A stretch of DNA of 64,000 bases from Elysia crispata. Lineage: Eukaryota; Mollusca; Gastropoda; Plakobranchidae. Under the pieces are notes generated by a model. The model saw only the letters and a list, made by a program, of their open reading frames with translations, had not been told where the DNA came from and ran no database searches. The translations under genes were made by a program, and so were the position numbers. The stretch is taken from assembly GCA_033675545.1 (NCBI GenBank), contig JAWDGP010005047.1, forward strand, positions 852,501 through 916,500, given 5' to 3'. Below, one piece after another: positions 1 to 11,700 of the stretch. The first letter of the stretch is position 1, and every line of letters starts with the position of its first letter.

Positions 1-2137
1 AATGTAAAACCTTGTTTTTATTTTTCCGTCTCTGTAAAGGTGCTTCAAATTATTACACTTTTCAAATTTTAAGTGTTAAAAAGTTATACATGTATAGTAT
101 ACTGTGTTGTTTATCATTTTATTATTGATTATGTTTAGTGCAATCTCTGCATAAGTTGCTGAAAAATACTGAAGTCACAGCATAAACACACTCCATAAGA
201 TCATTATCCTCATTAGCACATGCTTTACAGCCTGTAGAATGTTTGGTTGTATAATTAACGGTAGAGCTTAAATTCATCAAATTGTTTGAAGAATTCTGAT
301 CATAATAGTACACTCAAAGAAAAAGACCATATTTCTTTGCTATATAATAGATTTACTTCCCTTATTTATTGCTATTAAAAACCAGAAGGCAAAATGAAAA
401 TCGCTGAAAGAGAAAACTATTGGAAAGGTTTTTACTTAATAAGGCTACTTCCCCTCTCTTCAACATAGAAAAATTATCTCTTTTACCTGATAATGATATG
501 CTTTTCTTTTTCCTCTTTTCTTTACCCTAATCTCCTCCTTCCCCTGCTACTCCATTTCCGCCTCAGCCCAATCTTCTCTGCCTATTCTCCTTGCCATATA
601 TATCTCTTCTTCTCCCTTACCTGATTTAAGGTAATTTCTAGGCATAAGCTTAGTTTAAGGTGGAAGCTGGAAGAGGCTGAACCTTCACTTTAGATCTTTG
701 GTTAGTTTTACCTTCCCTATGTTCCCCCAAAAATGTTACACCAATTCTGAGGCTCTGTATCAAGCCAAAGCTAGGCCTGGTTAGATGGGATCTTACTCCA
801 TCATCAGACAATCCTCTCTACTGTCAGTCCAAAGATCTTTTCTGGCAATACTCATCAGCTTTTTTTTTCATCCAACTGAACACTGACTGAGCAAGAGGTT
901 GGCCTTTATGGGTGAAGCTTTCGTCAGCTCTCTTGCTTGGTACTAATGTGATAAAACAAACTTTTTTTTATTAGTTGACAGATAGTTTGACGGATGAGTG
1001 TTATAAATTCTTGGTTGTACTAGTTTGGTAAAAAGGGTAAAGGTAATTACAGGCAAAGAGAGAATAGGCAGGGAAGAACAGATGCATTTGACAATTATGC
1101 ACTTTCAGGGGATTCGTGTTTAACTGAATCGTGCTTGACTGTATGGTCAAATACATTCTGTTTTAAGTTTTCTTTGAATGAAAGCAATGAACACCGTATA
1201 GATACAATTCAGCTAAATAGCTTTTTTAAGTTATATGGTGGAGAAAAAGTGATCAGACATATTATTTTTACAATCGGAGGAGAGAAAAGCTGTGTGTTAA
1301 GTGAATCCTGAGTGACATGCCATTTAGTATAAATGAAACCAAGGATAGTCAGTTCTATTCTGTGTAGCAGTCTTGATGAACAGCAGAGTGTGTAAGGGGA
1401 ATAGTTTAGCCATTGGCTCATAGATGGGGCTAAAAGATTTAAATCTTAGGGAAGGCCTAAATAAGGATAAAAGGCACAGTGTCAAGTCTAAGTCTATTGA
1501 GTAGGCTGTTCACTTATTGCATGTATGTAAAGATGCTAGATATAGGTTCTCTCCTCTCCTCATTAAATCATACAATCATCACAAGAGCATTTATAGATTT
1601 GAATAGGTTGATTATTCCTCCTTTATGCTTAAGTCAAACATGAAATTGTTAAAAAAAAAGAGAGAAAGAGAGAGGAATGGGATAGCAAACTGATGAGATA
1701 AATGATAGAATATAACACCAATAATACCTATAATAAAGAATTTATCTTGTGGGAAAAAAATACAGTATATTAAAAAGAAATCAAACATTTAAATTGTATT
1801 TCATGGCTTGGTTTCCATAAGTAAAACAACAATGACTCTTGAAATCTTTATACTTTGAATCTGAAAAAAATATAGGGAGAAGTATAATGTCTGTCAAATT
1901 TAATGAATTCAGACCACTAGACTTGATTCAAATCCACTAATAAGATAAAATACCAAGATTTTCCAATTCCAAGGATCCTGCTGAAATAGTAGCCTGAGCA
2001 GGAGCATGGCTAGGAGTTCTGGCAGAGGTCATAGTACTACTTCTTCTAAGATATGGTAATACTCAGAAGAAAAGATTTAAAGAGGGGAACTATTTTTGTT
2101 TTTGTCTGAAAGACTTATGTCCATAACCAAATCATCC
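1..2137. other. gene-free AT-rich DNA
   Basis: No exon with a supported reading frame was found on either strand. The stretch holds short pyrimidine-rich patches (about 480-620) and poly-A/T runs only. It may be intergenic, or part of a long intron of the NEURL2-type gene whose 3' exons begin at 5109. Confidence 0.5.
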
Positions 2138-2885
2138 ATTTTTTTTTTTTTAATTTTAATCAATCAGGTGCCCTGCTCTTTAATGTAGGTGATTTTGATC
2201 TTCCATGCATCTCCATCCCTTGACACTTTAAGTGCATCTGTCCCTCATCTTACATTTAGCCACTGTGTTAGTACATCCAACATTTTTTCTCGCTTTTTTA
2301 CCCTGTTGCATATTCTTTCGATCATTCCAGTTGTCACAAAGATTTTTCAGTTTCTCTCTTCTCATCACGTGATCCAAAAAGGCTGCCTGGCATTTACATT
2401 TTCTATTTATATGTGATCTTATTGAGGCAGCTTCTTGAACACTATTTCTTTTATAGCTGTTTTGAAATGGTCCAGACCATAAATCAGGATAAGTTCCAAT
2501 AACATTCTAGGGCTCTTTTTCTTCTGTGAATGGATATATATTTATTTGTTAGTAGTGATTTTTTTTCTCTAGAAACTCATTTTTGTTTGGGCTATCTTGA
2601 TGCAGATTGCAGTATTGTTGCATCCATGGCTTGATATTTAAGTACCCAAGTATTTGAATTGATCCCTTTGCTTTAGTTTATTCCCTTTGATAAAGATGTT
2701 CATATGTGGATGCTCATTGTTTCAACTGATGACCATTACTCTTTGGCATTCAGTTTCAACCCTTTCTTTCTGCTTTCTTCTTAAACGTCTAATAATCGTT
2801 GCCAGTCTTCTTTATTTTGTTGCAATAAATACAGTGTATCTCAAGTTTATTCCTGGTATCCTTTCTTGGACTCAGAAATTTATGT
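2138..2885 (-). mobile_element. decayed non-LTR retrotransposon (LINE) 3' end
   Basis: Read on the minus strand, broken frames match the end of a LINE reverse transcriptase. A degraded NLRYADD-type catalytic motif (NLRYTVFIA survives) lies near 2810-2850, followed near 2740-2800 by RLLDV, EESRKKGLKLNAK. Further down come DHVMRREKL and QGKKARK, then EQGT and a TGA stop at 2164-2166. After the stop there is a short AT-rich tail ending in poly-A (2140-2163 on the plus strand reads as poly-T). Many stops and frameshifts interrupt it, so it is dead. The C-terminus resembles that of the LINE relic at 49548-50425, so the two are probably related families. The 5' boundary is approximate. Confidence 0.7.
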
Positions 2886-3528
2886 AAGGTACAGTGGAGT
2901 ATACAATATCCTTGTTTGAGGTACCTGTTTGCATTCCCTCTAGAATCTTTGATGAGAGCAACCTCTGTGTTTGGACTTGTATCCTATTCACTTGAGGCTT
3001 CTAACAAATTATACATTTAGTATGTTTTATATAGATGTGCATGTAACATTAATTTTTAGGACATTTAGTGTATTTAACACAGAATTATGTGACATAAGAC
3101 TTGAAGGATAAATCAAAGCAATCTGTGGATGTGTAACACATTGTGCTGTAATTTGATTTATTACTATTGCTTTCCTCACCTTGCATAGGTGCGTAATTTT
3201 GGGTAGCGGATCGACTAGATCTATGTATATTGTTTTTTTTAGTTGCATACTGTTTGTATTTCAAGCCTAAGAACTTAGTCTTGTTTGTTGAACACAGCCC
3301 GCACTTGTATGGCCTAGATCCTTCTGGAATCTTCGACCTAGTTCTAGCAGAGTAATGATCTTGTCACTCCTTGTTTACCTTTGTTTTGATTGATTGCTAT
3401 TTTAGAGCGCATTACTCATCAAGTATACCAAGAATATTCTCTTACGATTTATGTAACTCCTTTTCTGGATGATTCAAGGAGATTTTGTATGAATAAGAGT
3501 CGAAATTATGTTCAATCAGTCAATGTAA

Positions 3529-3600
3529 AGTCTACCTTCAGTGATTATTAAGTCTACCTATAGTGAGTTTAAGAGTCAACCTACAGTGATTATAGAGTCA
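3529..3600. repeat. 22-bp tandem repeat, about 3.3 copies
   Basis: Units beginning AGTCTACC or AGTCAACC start at 3529, 3551 and 3574, with a partial fourth at 3596. Spacing is 22, 23 and 22 bp. The shared core is AGTCTACCT.CAGTGA. The copies differ by a few bases. Confidence 0.75.
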
Positions 3601-5108
3601 AGTTCATAAACAGTTTACAATTTTTACTAGCGGACTTCAGACTTATTTTCTACGGACAAGTCGTGTGATTGGCTATGTCTATTTTCATACCCCAAGACAA
3701 ACAGAGCCTAACAGATTACCCCCATCAAATCTGTTACAGCTTGAAATAGTATAGATTATAGGATTTAATTCTAGGCTGATGTTTCAGTATTTAAATTAAT
3801 TTTAGCGGAAGATAATGACCACTGCTTATGAAGTACAAACTATCTAGATATGTAAAGTTTTAGGACAAAGTCAAGAATGACATGGTTTCTAGTTAACTTG
3901 GAAAAAAAATATGAGAAAAAAATAAAGGGAAGGAGACGTGAATAAAAATTTTTCTGAAAATCTAGCATTGGCATCAGAAAGCTTAATTTTTATTCTTTAA
4001 AAGAAAAAAACCTCTCCTTGAAGATTTTGAAGAATTTGTGAAGGACATGTTTAAAAAATAGATGAAGGGAGACAGCTGTAATTCAGATATTGCATCAGCA
4101 GATTGTCTAATGTGATCTACTGTATCATGTGTAGTGCAAGTGTTGTTAAGGCATATTTTTCACTGACTGGATCTCAAACATTTTACTGGTACTAGTATTT
4201 CCAGTATCACACCTCAGAAGATCTATCTGAATCTGCAGTTCTAGTCAATGAAAAGCCATGCTATCTCTTCAAGAGTCTATAACAACTAGAGGCATTTAAG
4301 AAATATTTGTGGTACTTCATATCATATGTTTTGTTATAGATTCTTCACTATTTTGAATGATTTATTTCATCTTTTTTTCCCTCACCTGAATTTGCATACC
4401 GCTCTGCATTGTAAGCAGCCTCAATGCTTTTGAATAGTTTCAGTTCCTCAGTATGGTTGTTATTGCTACATGTGCTACCAAAACTTATAACAGAACTGAG
4501 CAGAATTCTTTTTGAAATGGCATACTCTCTTGACATGAGAATATAAGCTAATTTTTATTAAATCTAAATTTTGTTCTAAAGAAATGTGAGTTCTGGTGAT
4601 TCTGACCAAAAAAAAACAACAGATAACAGGTTATGATGTAAAAGTCTGTCTCTCATTTATATTTTGTATACTAAGCTGAAATTGGGAGCAAGTTTGAATG
4701 AATTTTGTATTTTGATAAATTTCTAATGAAATTTTTGTCCTTGAACATCTCAGATTATAAAGTACTCAATATATCATTTTCATTCATTGATATAAAAGCT
4801 TTTCCTGGACACATACATTTTTGTTTTGCAACTTATGATAGAATATTGATCTTGATATCCTTTCTTTTTATTTGCTTCATTTATTTATTTGTGCATTATG
4901 TTGGCTTATTTTCTCATTATGAAATATGACATACTTCTATGGTAGTGCTTAATTTTAAAAACTCCATAGGATCTCTCTTATATTAAGCTCTAAAGAATAG
5001 TAATTCTCCATTTTTGGGAAGTTTTTTTGGTGTATGTAATAAAAAGAATAATTTAAAGAAGAAAATGCTAATAATAAATTACTTTTTTTATGATTATCTA
5101 ACTTAAAG

Positions 5109-6744
5109 GTGGACCCAGGGAAACAAGAGAATGGTCTTCCACAGTATGCTCTTCCTGACCTCGCCCAACTCGGAAGATGCTGGGTATCAGCTGTCACCAA
5201 GTCAAGGAATCGTCTCCAGTACCACAGCCCTGAAAGAGCACGTTCATCCTTACCAGCTCAATATACATCAATCTTAGGCAATAATGAAGTCATCAGCACT
5301 GCCTGTGGCCGTGTGAGGCGCTCAATGCTAATGCCTTCATACTCGCTTTTTTGTTCTACTCTTGCAAATAATGGCACTGGTCAAACATCACAAGATGGTG
5401 AGGAACCGTCATTAAAAGCTGCGAAAAAACTTCTTGTGGCTACAGATGTTGGATCCAGAATAGGTGTCATGTTTTGCCCTGATGAGACAGGTTTTTTTGC
5501 TCGGATGCATTTCATAATCAATGGTGAGGATCAAGGACCAAGTGAAGAGCTTATTCCCATAAGTAAAGACTCTGCACCATTGTTCGCTGTAGTGGATGTA
5601 TATGGGACAACAAAGCAAATTCGTTTGATTGAGTTGTATAAAGGTAAGAATTAATACATAAGATTGTTACATATGTAATATCAAAATAAGAGAATGTTGA
5701 AGGAATACAACCACAAAAGATTAAAAAAAAAAAGCGGAAATGAAGGAAATGGAAAAAAAGGATAAAGTTTTGAGGTGGCTATAGTCTATAGATTGTTAGC
5801 AAATACGTGCTGTGTGACATTTTATGTTTGTGTAACGAAAAGACCCGTTTTTGTCATTTTTATACCCCCAAAAATAACAGTATCTTAAAAATGAATTTTA
5901 ATGCTAAAAAATGCGTCTGGCATTTTTAAATAAACTATAAAACTTTGGTTTAGCTACAAATTATCCTCCGATTTTGATGCGACTATTTATAGCTTTTTGT
6001 TGAACACAGATTGATGCATCTAAGGCTAGCATTAAAGGTGTGTTGTTCAGATTTTTGAGCAAGTAAACTGAGATCAAGAATGATCTAGCTTAAAATTTAA
6101 ATAGATAAAGATAGTGAGTGTTTCTTTAAACAGTGAAAGTTCCTTTAGAGGGTGAACTTTTTTCCAGACGAGGAAAGTTCCTTTATCTTTTAAAAACAAT
6201 CTTTTTGGATCACTTTCAACAAAATTCAATATTAATTTTATTTGATTTTTAGGCTAAATTTGAGTAACTGGCCATATGAAGTTGAATTTAACCTCTTTTT
6301 TATCCTGCAAAGGATGAGGCAGTAAATGTTGCATGTTTTTAGGTTTACCCTCAGTTCAATGTACTGTCACCATTTCTTAGGTGAACAGTAGGTCAGAAAT
6401 ATTTCGAAAAAAGACATGAACAGTCACAAAAGGCTCTTATGAAATATTTTTCAACTCAAAATAAAAGCCCCATTGAAATAATTTCACAATTGTTGTTTTT
6501 TATTTCTTAGACTAGTGAGAATTACAATATTTTTAAGGGGTTTTTTTTCCAGCTTTTGCCTTCTGTAAAAATAAAGTGATAATAAGCATAAAGTGAAATA
6601 TAACCTTCAATTATCTTTTCAGTGAGTTCTTTGCAAAATGCTTGCAGAGACCTGATCCTACAGATTACACCACAGCATCAACTTCCTCTTTTGCCCTTGC
6701 CTCAGAAAGTCATCCACTTTCTCTGTGATGGTGATAACTCATAG
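5109..6744 (+). CDS. NEURL2: NEURL2-like (Ozz-type) Neuralized/SOCS-box protein, 3' part
   Basis: Two exons are visible: 5109-5643 (acceptor AG at 5107-5108, donor GTAAGA at 5644, phase 1) and 6623-6744 (acceptor TTTTCAG, stop TAG 6742-6744). The joined frame gives about 218 residues. The first exon holds the second half of a Neuralized homology repeat: YALPDLAQLGRCWVSAVTK at its start, then SRIGVMFCP, MHFIINGEDQGP and LFAVVDVYGTTKQIRLIELY. The second exon is a SOCS box (SLQNACRDLILQIT, then LPLPQKVIHFL). This order and these motifs match vertebrate NEURL2/Ozz, the substrate-receptor subunit of a Cullin-5/Elongin B-C ubiquitin ligase that in muscle targets membrane beta-catenin. The exon opens with GTG, not a start; the residues before the first motif expect an upstream exon with the N-terminal half of the domain. 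I did not find that exon in 1-5108, so it is probably beyond the left edge. Family identity is strong; function in this animal is inferred. Confidence 0.9.
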
Positions 6745-8064
6745 CGTAAATAATTTGTGAATGAAGATGGCTCTTAAATATTGTGATTTTTTTTTTTTAA
6801 TCTTATATTGAATTTTTATTGCTTTCCTTTGTCAACTAATAGCATTTTGAGTTTTGATCTCTCTTTCTCTTTCTCAGTTTCTATCTCTCCAATGCGCCTC
6901 TCTAGCTCTCTGTCCTTGTGTTCTTGTTTCATTTAACTCAGGTTATAATTTATGGAAATGAAACTTATTATTCTTTCATTAGTTTCTATGACAGTTTAAA
7001 GAGAGAAAAGTTTCATTTAACCTCTCACATTTTTCCTTATATATTAGTCAAATTAAATTCAACTTTGATTTATGCTCATAGTACTTTAAGTGTCGGCCAT
7101 AAAACTTAATTTTAGATATGGAGCTTGTTTTGTTTATTTTGATTGCTTTTAACTCCAGCTTGATGGAGCGAATCTTATGTAAAATGGTTGTTTTGACTGC
7201 ATTTTAATCTTGATAAGAGGTTATAACTTGCAACAGACACTTAACTTAATTTAAGTTTCTCAAACAGCCATATTTCTTATGTAACTTGTGAAATAGAATT
7301 CTTAGGTTCAAGTTTTTTTCTTTGCTAAGCCTACTGTTACTGATTATAAGTGCACCATCTGTGCAATTTAGTTCTTTAATTAAAGAACAGCAAATTTACT
7401 GAAACAAATAATGTTCCTCCTTCCTTCTTTACTTTTATGTACTTCATTGGGTGAATGTTGGGGCAATCCTCACAAAATTATTGATGAATTAAAAAGTTAA
7501 ATGTACGGTCTTCACATTTTGAATGGGATGACAATATGGGACAAGTCTGTAAAGTACAAAATAGCCATCAAATTGGTATGCTCAAAGTGAATTCATGAGT
7601 CTGAGACCCATTTTCAGTATTTATGTAGAGGATTTAGAATACTTTTTATTAGTCAGTTTAATCCTCTTTTAGATTCGAAATTGCGTTTTTGTTCTAAATT
7701 TTGGGTACACTGTCAAATGTGATGAAAATATGTATTACTCACACAACTAACTTTCATTTGTAGAGGTAGAGGTATGTGTAAAAACTGCAGAAATATATTT
7801 CTTTTGTGCAAACTGAGAACTATATCAAACAGAAATCATGGTTATGACCTTTTATTTTATTTCCTTTTATTGGGTGCAAAGTGTTTTTTAAGCCCTTGCT
7901 TTTTGTTTTGTTTTTTTTTCTCACAGGAATGCATAAAGACATATGTATGCTGTGTAAAGACTCATTTGAAAATGCATTTCCATACATACCACAATTCATT
8001 TATGGTACGGTAAAGAAAAGGTCTTTCATTCATGTTATTTTAACTGTGATGCCTGTCTTTTCTG

Positions 8065-8098
<34 letters not shown>

Positions 8099-9022
8099 TG
8101 TAATATAATGTAAGTACTTCCCGACCATAACAATGTGATCCTAGAGGCTTGAGTTCTTGAAATTGAACATAAGGTAACAACCGTAGCCTTTTTGCAGTAT
8201 TGATTGGTTACCCCGGTGTTGCAAACTTCTGATTAGCTGTCTTATTGAATGCTAGAAAAAATGACTGTGACTTTGATCATTTTGACTCTTTACATACCTT
8301 GTCATATTTCACAAGTCACTTAAGTATTACCAGAAGTAAGTTTTTGCAGTTGTTTTTTTTTTTATCATGGGGAAAATGATATCTTCTATCAAGGGGGGAG
8401 AGATGACTAAATTAGCATCTAAGTAACCAAAGGTCAGTGAATTGATGTTTTTACATTTGCATCATTGTGATTTGTGCTCAGTAAGGCTGGGGTAGGATAG
8501 ACCAAGGTGTATTCTGTGGTTTTGACGTCGCTGCAATGAATATCTAATGCCATGCTATGGAATGTGTGTATGTGTGGATGGAGGGAAGCTTTTCTGAAAA
8601 ACGTGGGAGATTTAGACAGCATATGAGAATTTGGTTTACAGAGTTAAAAGTGCTAATTGAGCTGATAAAATCTTTGTTGATTATTGATGCATACAGTGAG
8701 TTTGAGCCAAAACATCTGAGAATTGCTTCCAATATATAGGATCCATTATAAATTTGCGCACACTAATAAATTTGTTGTACAATTGTAGTGCAGATGGTTG
8801 GCTGAATAAGTGATCTAGCTATGACCTACTCCAATGAAATAAAATAGGTTATAAGATAAAGAGGGAATCTGCAGGAGAAAAAAGTTTTTTGACAAATCCA
8901 GATTTGATCAAATCATTCTTGATTATCTTTTTCTTTTACATTTTGTGTTTCTTTTACATTTAAGACAGCTTATGTTGCATTGCAAGAAATTCATACTTAT
9001 GCCTGCTTTTGTTTTTTATTTT

Positions 9023-9058
<36 letters not shown>

Positions 9059-9260
9059 TGAAACATCCTCCATCTTCATTCATTTTTCAATCCTTGTGAT
9101 TAAACTCTAGCACAGGTAGAGTCAATCTGTGTTCCAGCTAATGCCTTCAATCATGTTCATTCTTGATAAATTGTTTTTGTATGAAGCAACCAGCCTAAGA
9201 GCAAGGCAAACATGGATTCAAATCAACAGTTTATTTAAATTAGCACAAACAGGTTGTATA
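6745..9260. other. 3' flank of NEURL2-like gene, no gene recognised
   Basis: AT-rich DNA with a (TA)n microsatellite at 8071-8096 and a 28-nt poly-T at 9026-9053. Short open frames here have no recognisable protein character. The polyadenylation site of the upstream gene was not identified with confidence. Confidence 0.5.
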
Positions 9261-9578
9261 CTAATATAAATAAAGATTTGTATCAATAAAATTGTTTGCC
9301 TCATCAAGTGTTGTCTTCATAACATGACTTCTCTTGCAACAACTTGTGAGCAATACAAATGTAAAACTTTGCCATAGCTTGCGGTAAAATTTTTAAAAAA
9401 AAAACGTAAAATTTGTCTGGCCTTGTGGATGAAAAGTAACTGAAACTTTGCCACTATGTATGGCTGAAAAATAGTATAAGAGGTATTGGTTTTTAATAAA
9501 AAGAATAGATTTCCCATCAAAATAGCCTCCATTGTCTTTCCATCTTTCATCAAAAAATGCAACAACTGGGGCCGGCAA
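9261..9578 (-). pseudogene. C1q-domain-like relic with frameshifts
   Basis: The minus-strand translation is protein-like but passes through three frames. First frame (about 9578-9393): PAPVVAFFDERWKDNGGYFD, then GKSI, LLYYFSAIHSGKVSVTF. This resembles a C1q beta-sandwich, whose members show an NxGGxY turn followed by a GxYxF-type strand. The frame breaks at a run of ten T (minus strand, about 9394-9403). It resumes as FTASYGKVLHLYCSQVVAREVML, stops, and resumes in a third frame as KTTLDEANNF up to a TAG at 9261-9263. C1q-domain proteins are secreted recognition proteins, often expanded in invertebrates. No signal peptide or collagen stretch was found. It could be a pseudogene, or an exon damaged by homopolymer sequencing error. 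The assignment rests on pattern memory and is moderate to low. Confidence 0.4.
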
Positions 9579-10160
9579 AGATTATAAGCCCTTCTCATTG
9601 TAATATCCTTGAACAGGCTTCAATCAATATCCATATAAACCTAGATAGAGCATCAACCAATAATAATGGCTACTCTGAACAGTTTAGGTTTAAAATTAAA
9701 CTCTTAGAGAGCTAACGCTTTCATAAGAAAATAATAAATGTTTCACTTGCAAAAATATGACATGTAAAGTGTTCTGAAAAGTCATCAATTAAAAAAGAGA
9801 AAACATGCATCAAATTATCTCAAGTTTTTTAGTCATTTTGCTGTCTATCTCATTCTCCTATCTACCATTGTTTGTTTTTGTTTTCAAAGTCAAATTGATC
9901 AGTGGGGCTATTTCATGTACATGTACCTAGGTAGAAACCCCAGCAGTATCTCAACAGATTAATCAAACTTTGTTCACATACTTATTTCTGATTTATATAC
10001 ATGTAATCTTAATGCTTATTTGAAAATTATACCCTAAATATGTTTGTCTTTTTTGGTGAATTTCATACTAGGGAAGCAAGATGATCCGTAATGATTATAC
10101 TAAATATTTTAATCATTTTAAAAGCACGTTGCTATTACTAATGTGACTAAAATATCTCTG
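9579..10160. other. gene-free DNA
   Basis: No supported coding, RNA or repeat feature was seen; AT-rich sequence with TACATGTAC-like palindromes near 9917. Confidence 0.5.
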
Positions 10161-10230
10161 ACGTATGAAATTACTCACTTACTTACTGCCCTTTTTGCCG
10201 TGGGCAATTAGGGCAGCAACGTATGAAATT
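10161..10230 (-). mobile_element. 46-bp truncated retroelement tail with 12-bp target duplication
   Basis: The 12-mer ACGTATGAAATT occurs at 10161-10172 and again at 10219-10230. Between them, on the minus strand, lie TGCTGCCCTAATTGCCC, ACGGCAAAAAGGGCAG and a (TAAG)n tail. The same 3' end is found in the 275-bp element at 59440-59714. This is therefore a very short, 5'-truncated copy of the same retroelement family, inserted on the minus strand by target-primed reverse transcription. Confidence 0.9.
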
Positions 10231-10739
10231 GTTTTAGCATTAATAGGAATACCACCAAACTTTATTCTCATCTTCCTATTTCTAGCAAACTTGCTTGTTG
10301 CTGTGATGATAACAATCATTGCAGAATACAAGCTATTCAGGGTTTCGTTACCCCATACTTAGTGTTACCCCTACTTTGCTGTTTATGTTATGATTATCAA
10401 GAAAAACTAGTATGAAGTGTATGGATTTATTTGCATACACTGGATCATAATCATATCTTGCCTTCAAATAAGGTATGAGTATATCTTGTATAAGAAAAAA
10501 AAAGCAAACAGTGCAAAGTGGCTGCACACCAATCATTTATTGGGGTACACATCAATTACATCACATGTACATTTAAAACTGTGCACACATGATATATATC
10601 ATTTACATGGACATTTATCTACACACTTGACTGACCTCTATTGTCTTTATTTACCTATACAAGTACATATAGTCGCATCACTCCGACTTTGATAACACAA
10701 CTCAAGATTATTTGCGCAACGTCCTGGTTGGAACTGAAA
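10231..10739. other. gene-free DNA
   Basis: No supported feature; AT-rich with several ACATGTAC-like palindromes between 10520 and 10620. Confidence 0.45.
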
Positions 10740-11700
10740 GGAACAGATATGTTGCACATTCAGCAAAGCAGTGTTGTCTTGTGTAAAGGTGGCACCGACC
10801 ACGCTTTCAATTTTCACTAGTAGCTAGGTTTCTTCGATTTTTCATGATGCTGCTGGCAGTGTTTCAAGGGCTGTGTTGATTGTACACCTCAAATGTCAAG
10901 ACAAGTTATGCACCGTCCTTCGCCTTTCAGGAAAGGTCTCACCAACTCCTTTGCTATTGCAATATTGAAGAGAACACCGTTATCTTCTTCTGACAGCTGT
11001 TCGTGGAGGTTAAGTTTGCACCACATGCCAATGGAAACAATAGAGACAATGTCCAGTATATTGTAAAACAGTTAACTTTGGTGACCTATAGGTCTTTTTT
11101 TGTAGTATTGAATGGATGGCACATTTGACCCATACTGTCCACCCCTCCCTCCGCAGCATTGTATGAAATTACAATCTGGTGTCGTTTCGGTTCCTCAACG
11201 TCAAAACTGTCATCATCTTGTATAGTACTTACGACAACTACGTGCTTCTTTCTTTTAGATCTGCATGCCACTATTGTGTGTGGGTTTTTGTTTTTGTTTT
11301 GTTTTTTGAAGGTCGAAAATGGCATCTCTCTTCTTTAGTACTGGTACTAAACTTGTCCAGTCTGTAATTCCTGTGCTTTTAAACGTTTGCTTTTCCTTTC
11401 TGTTTCATTCAGCGTCATGTTGTTATCAGGAGATGTGCGCTGACTATCATTTCCGTGAAAAAAAGTTGTCAACAATTTAGTTACCACCACTACCAAAGTA
11501 AGGCTCTGAAAGAGCTATTGCATTGTTCCTTCCAATGGTTGTTCCCAGTTTCTCCCGATTTTCCCCTTGGAGGGGAAAGCTGTTCTCTGAATCACGTAGA
11601 TCCTGAAATTTGTATCCCATACTTTGTCTGGTTTGGATGGGAGATAGGTCTACTGTGAAAATGCTCAATAGTCCCTTACGGTATGCAAGACGTAAAATGT
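10740..11700 (-). pseudogene. piggyBac-type transposase relic
   Basis: Minus-strand translations, in shifting frames, follow the order of a piggyBac (DDE) transposase. Near 11690-11470 come KPDKVWDTNF and ALSEPYFGSGG followed by VDNFFSRK, equivalent to the family's LxEPYxGxGRNVTxDNFFTS. Near 11270-11090 come ACRSKRKKHVVVVSTI and ISYNAAEGGVDSMGQM, equivalent to the family's LST and YN..MGGVD..DQ segments. Near 11075-10930 come FYNILDIVSIVSI and ELVRPFLKGEGR. Near 10810-10760 KRGRCHLYTRQHCFAEC resembles the start of the C-terminal Cys-rich zinc region. Several frameshifts and stops make it non-functional. I did not recognise the N-terminal part or the terminal inverted repeats, so the element limits are open. 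Confidence 0.65.

Noticed and set aside
10348..10536. Short overlapping open frames at 10.3-10.7 kb
   Set aside because: No start context, domains or splice sites; they include the retroelement tail next to 10230 or plain AT-rich DNA.
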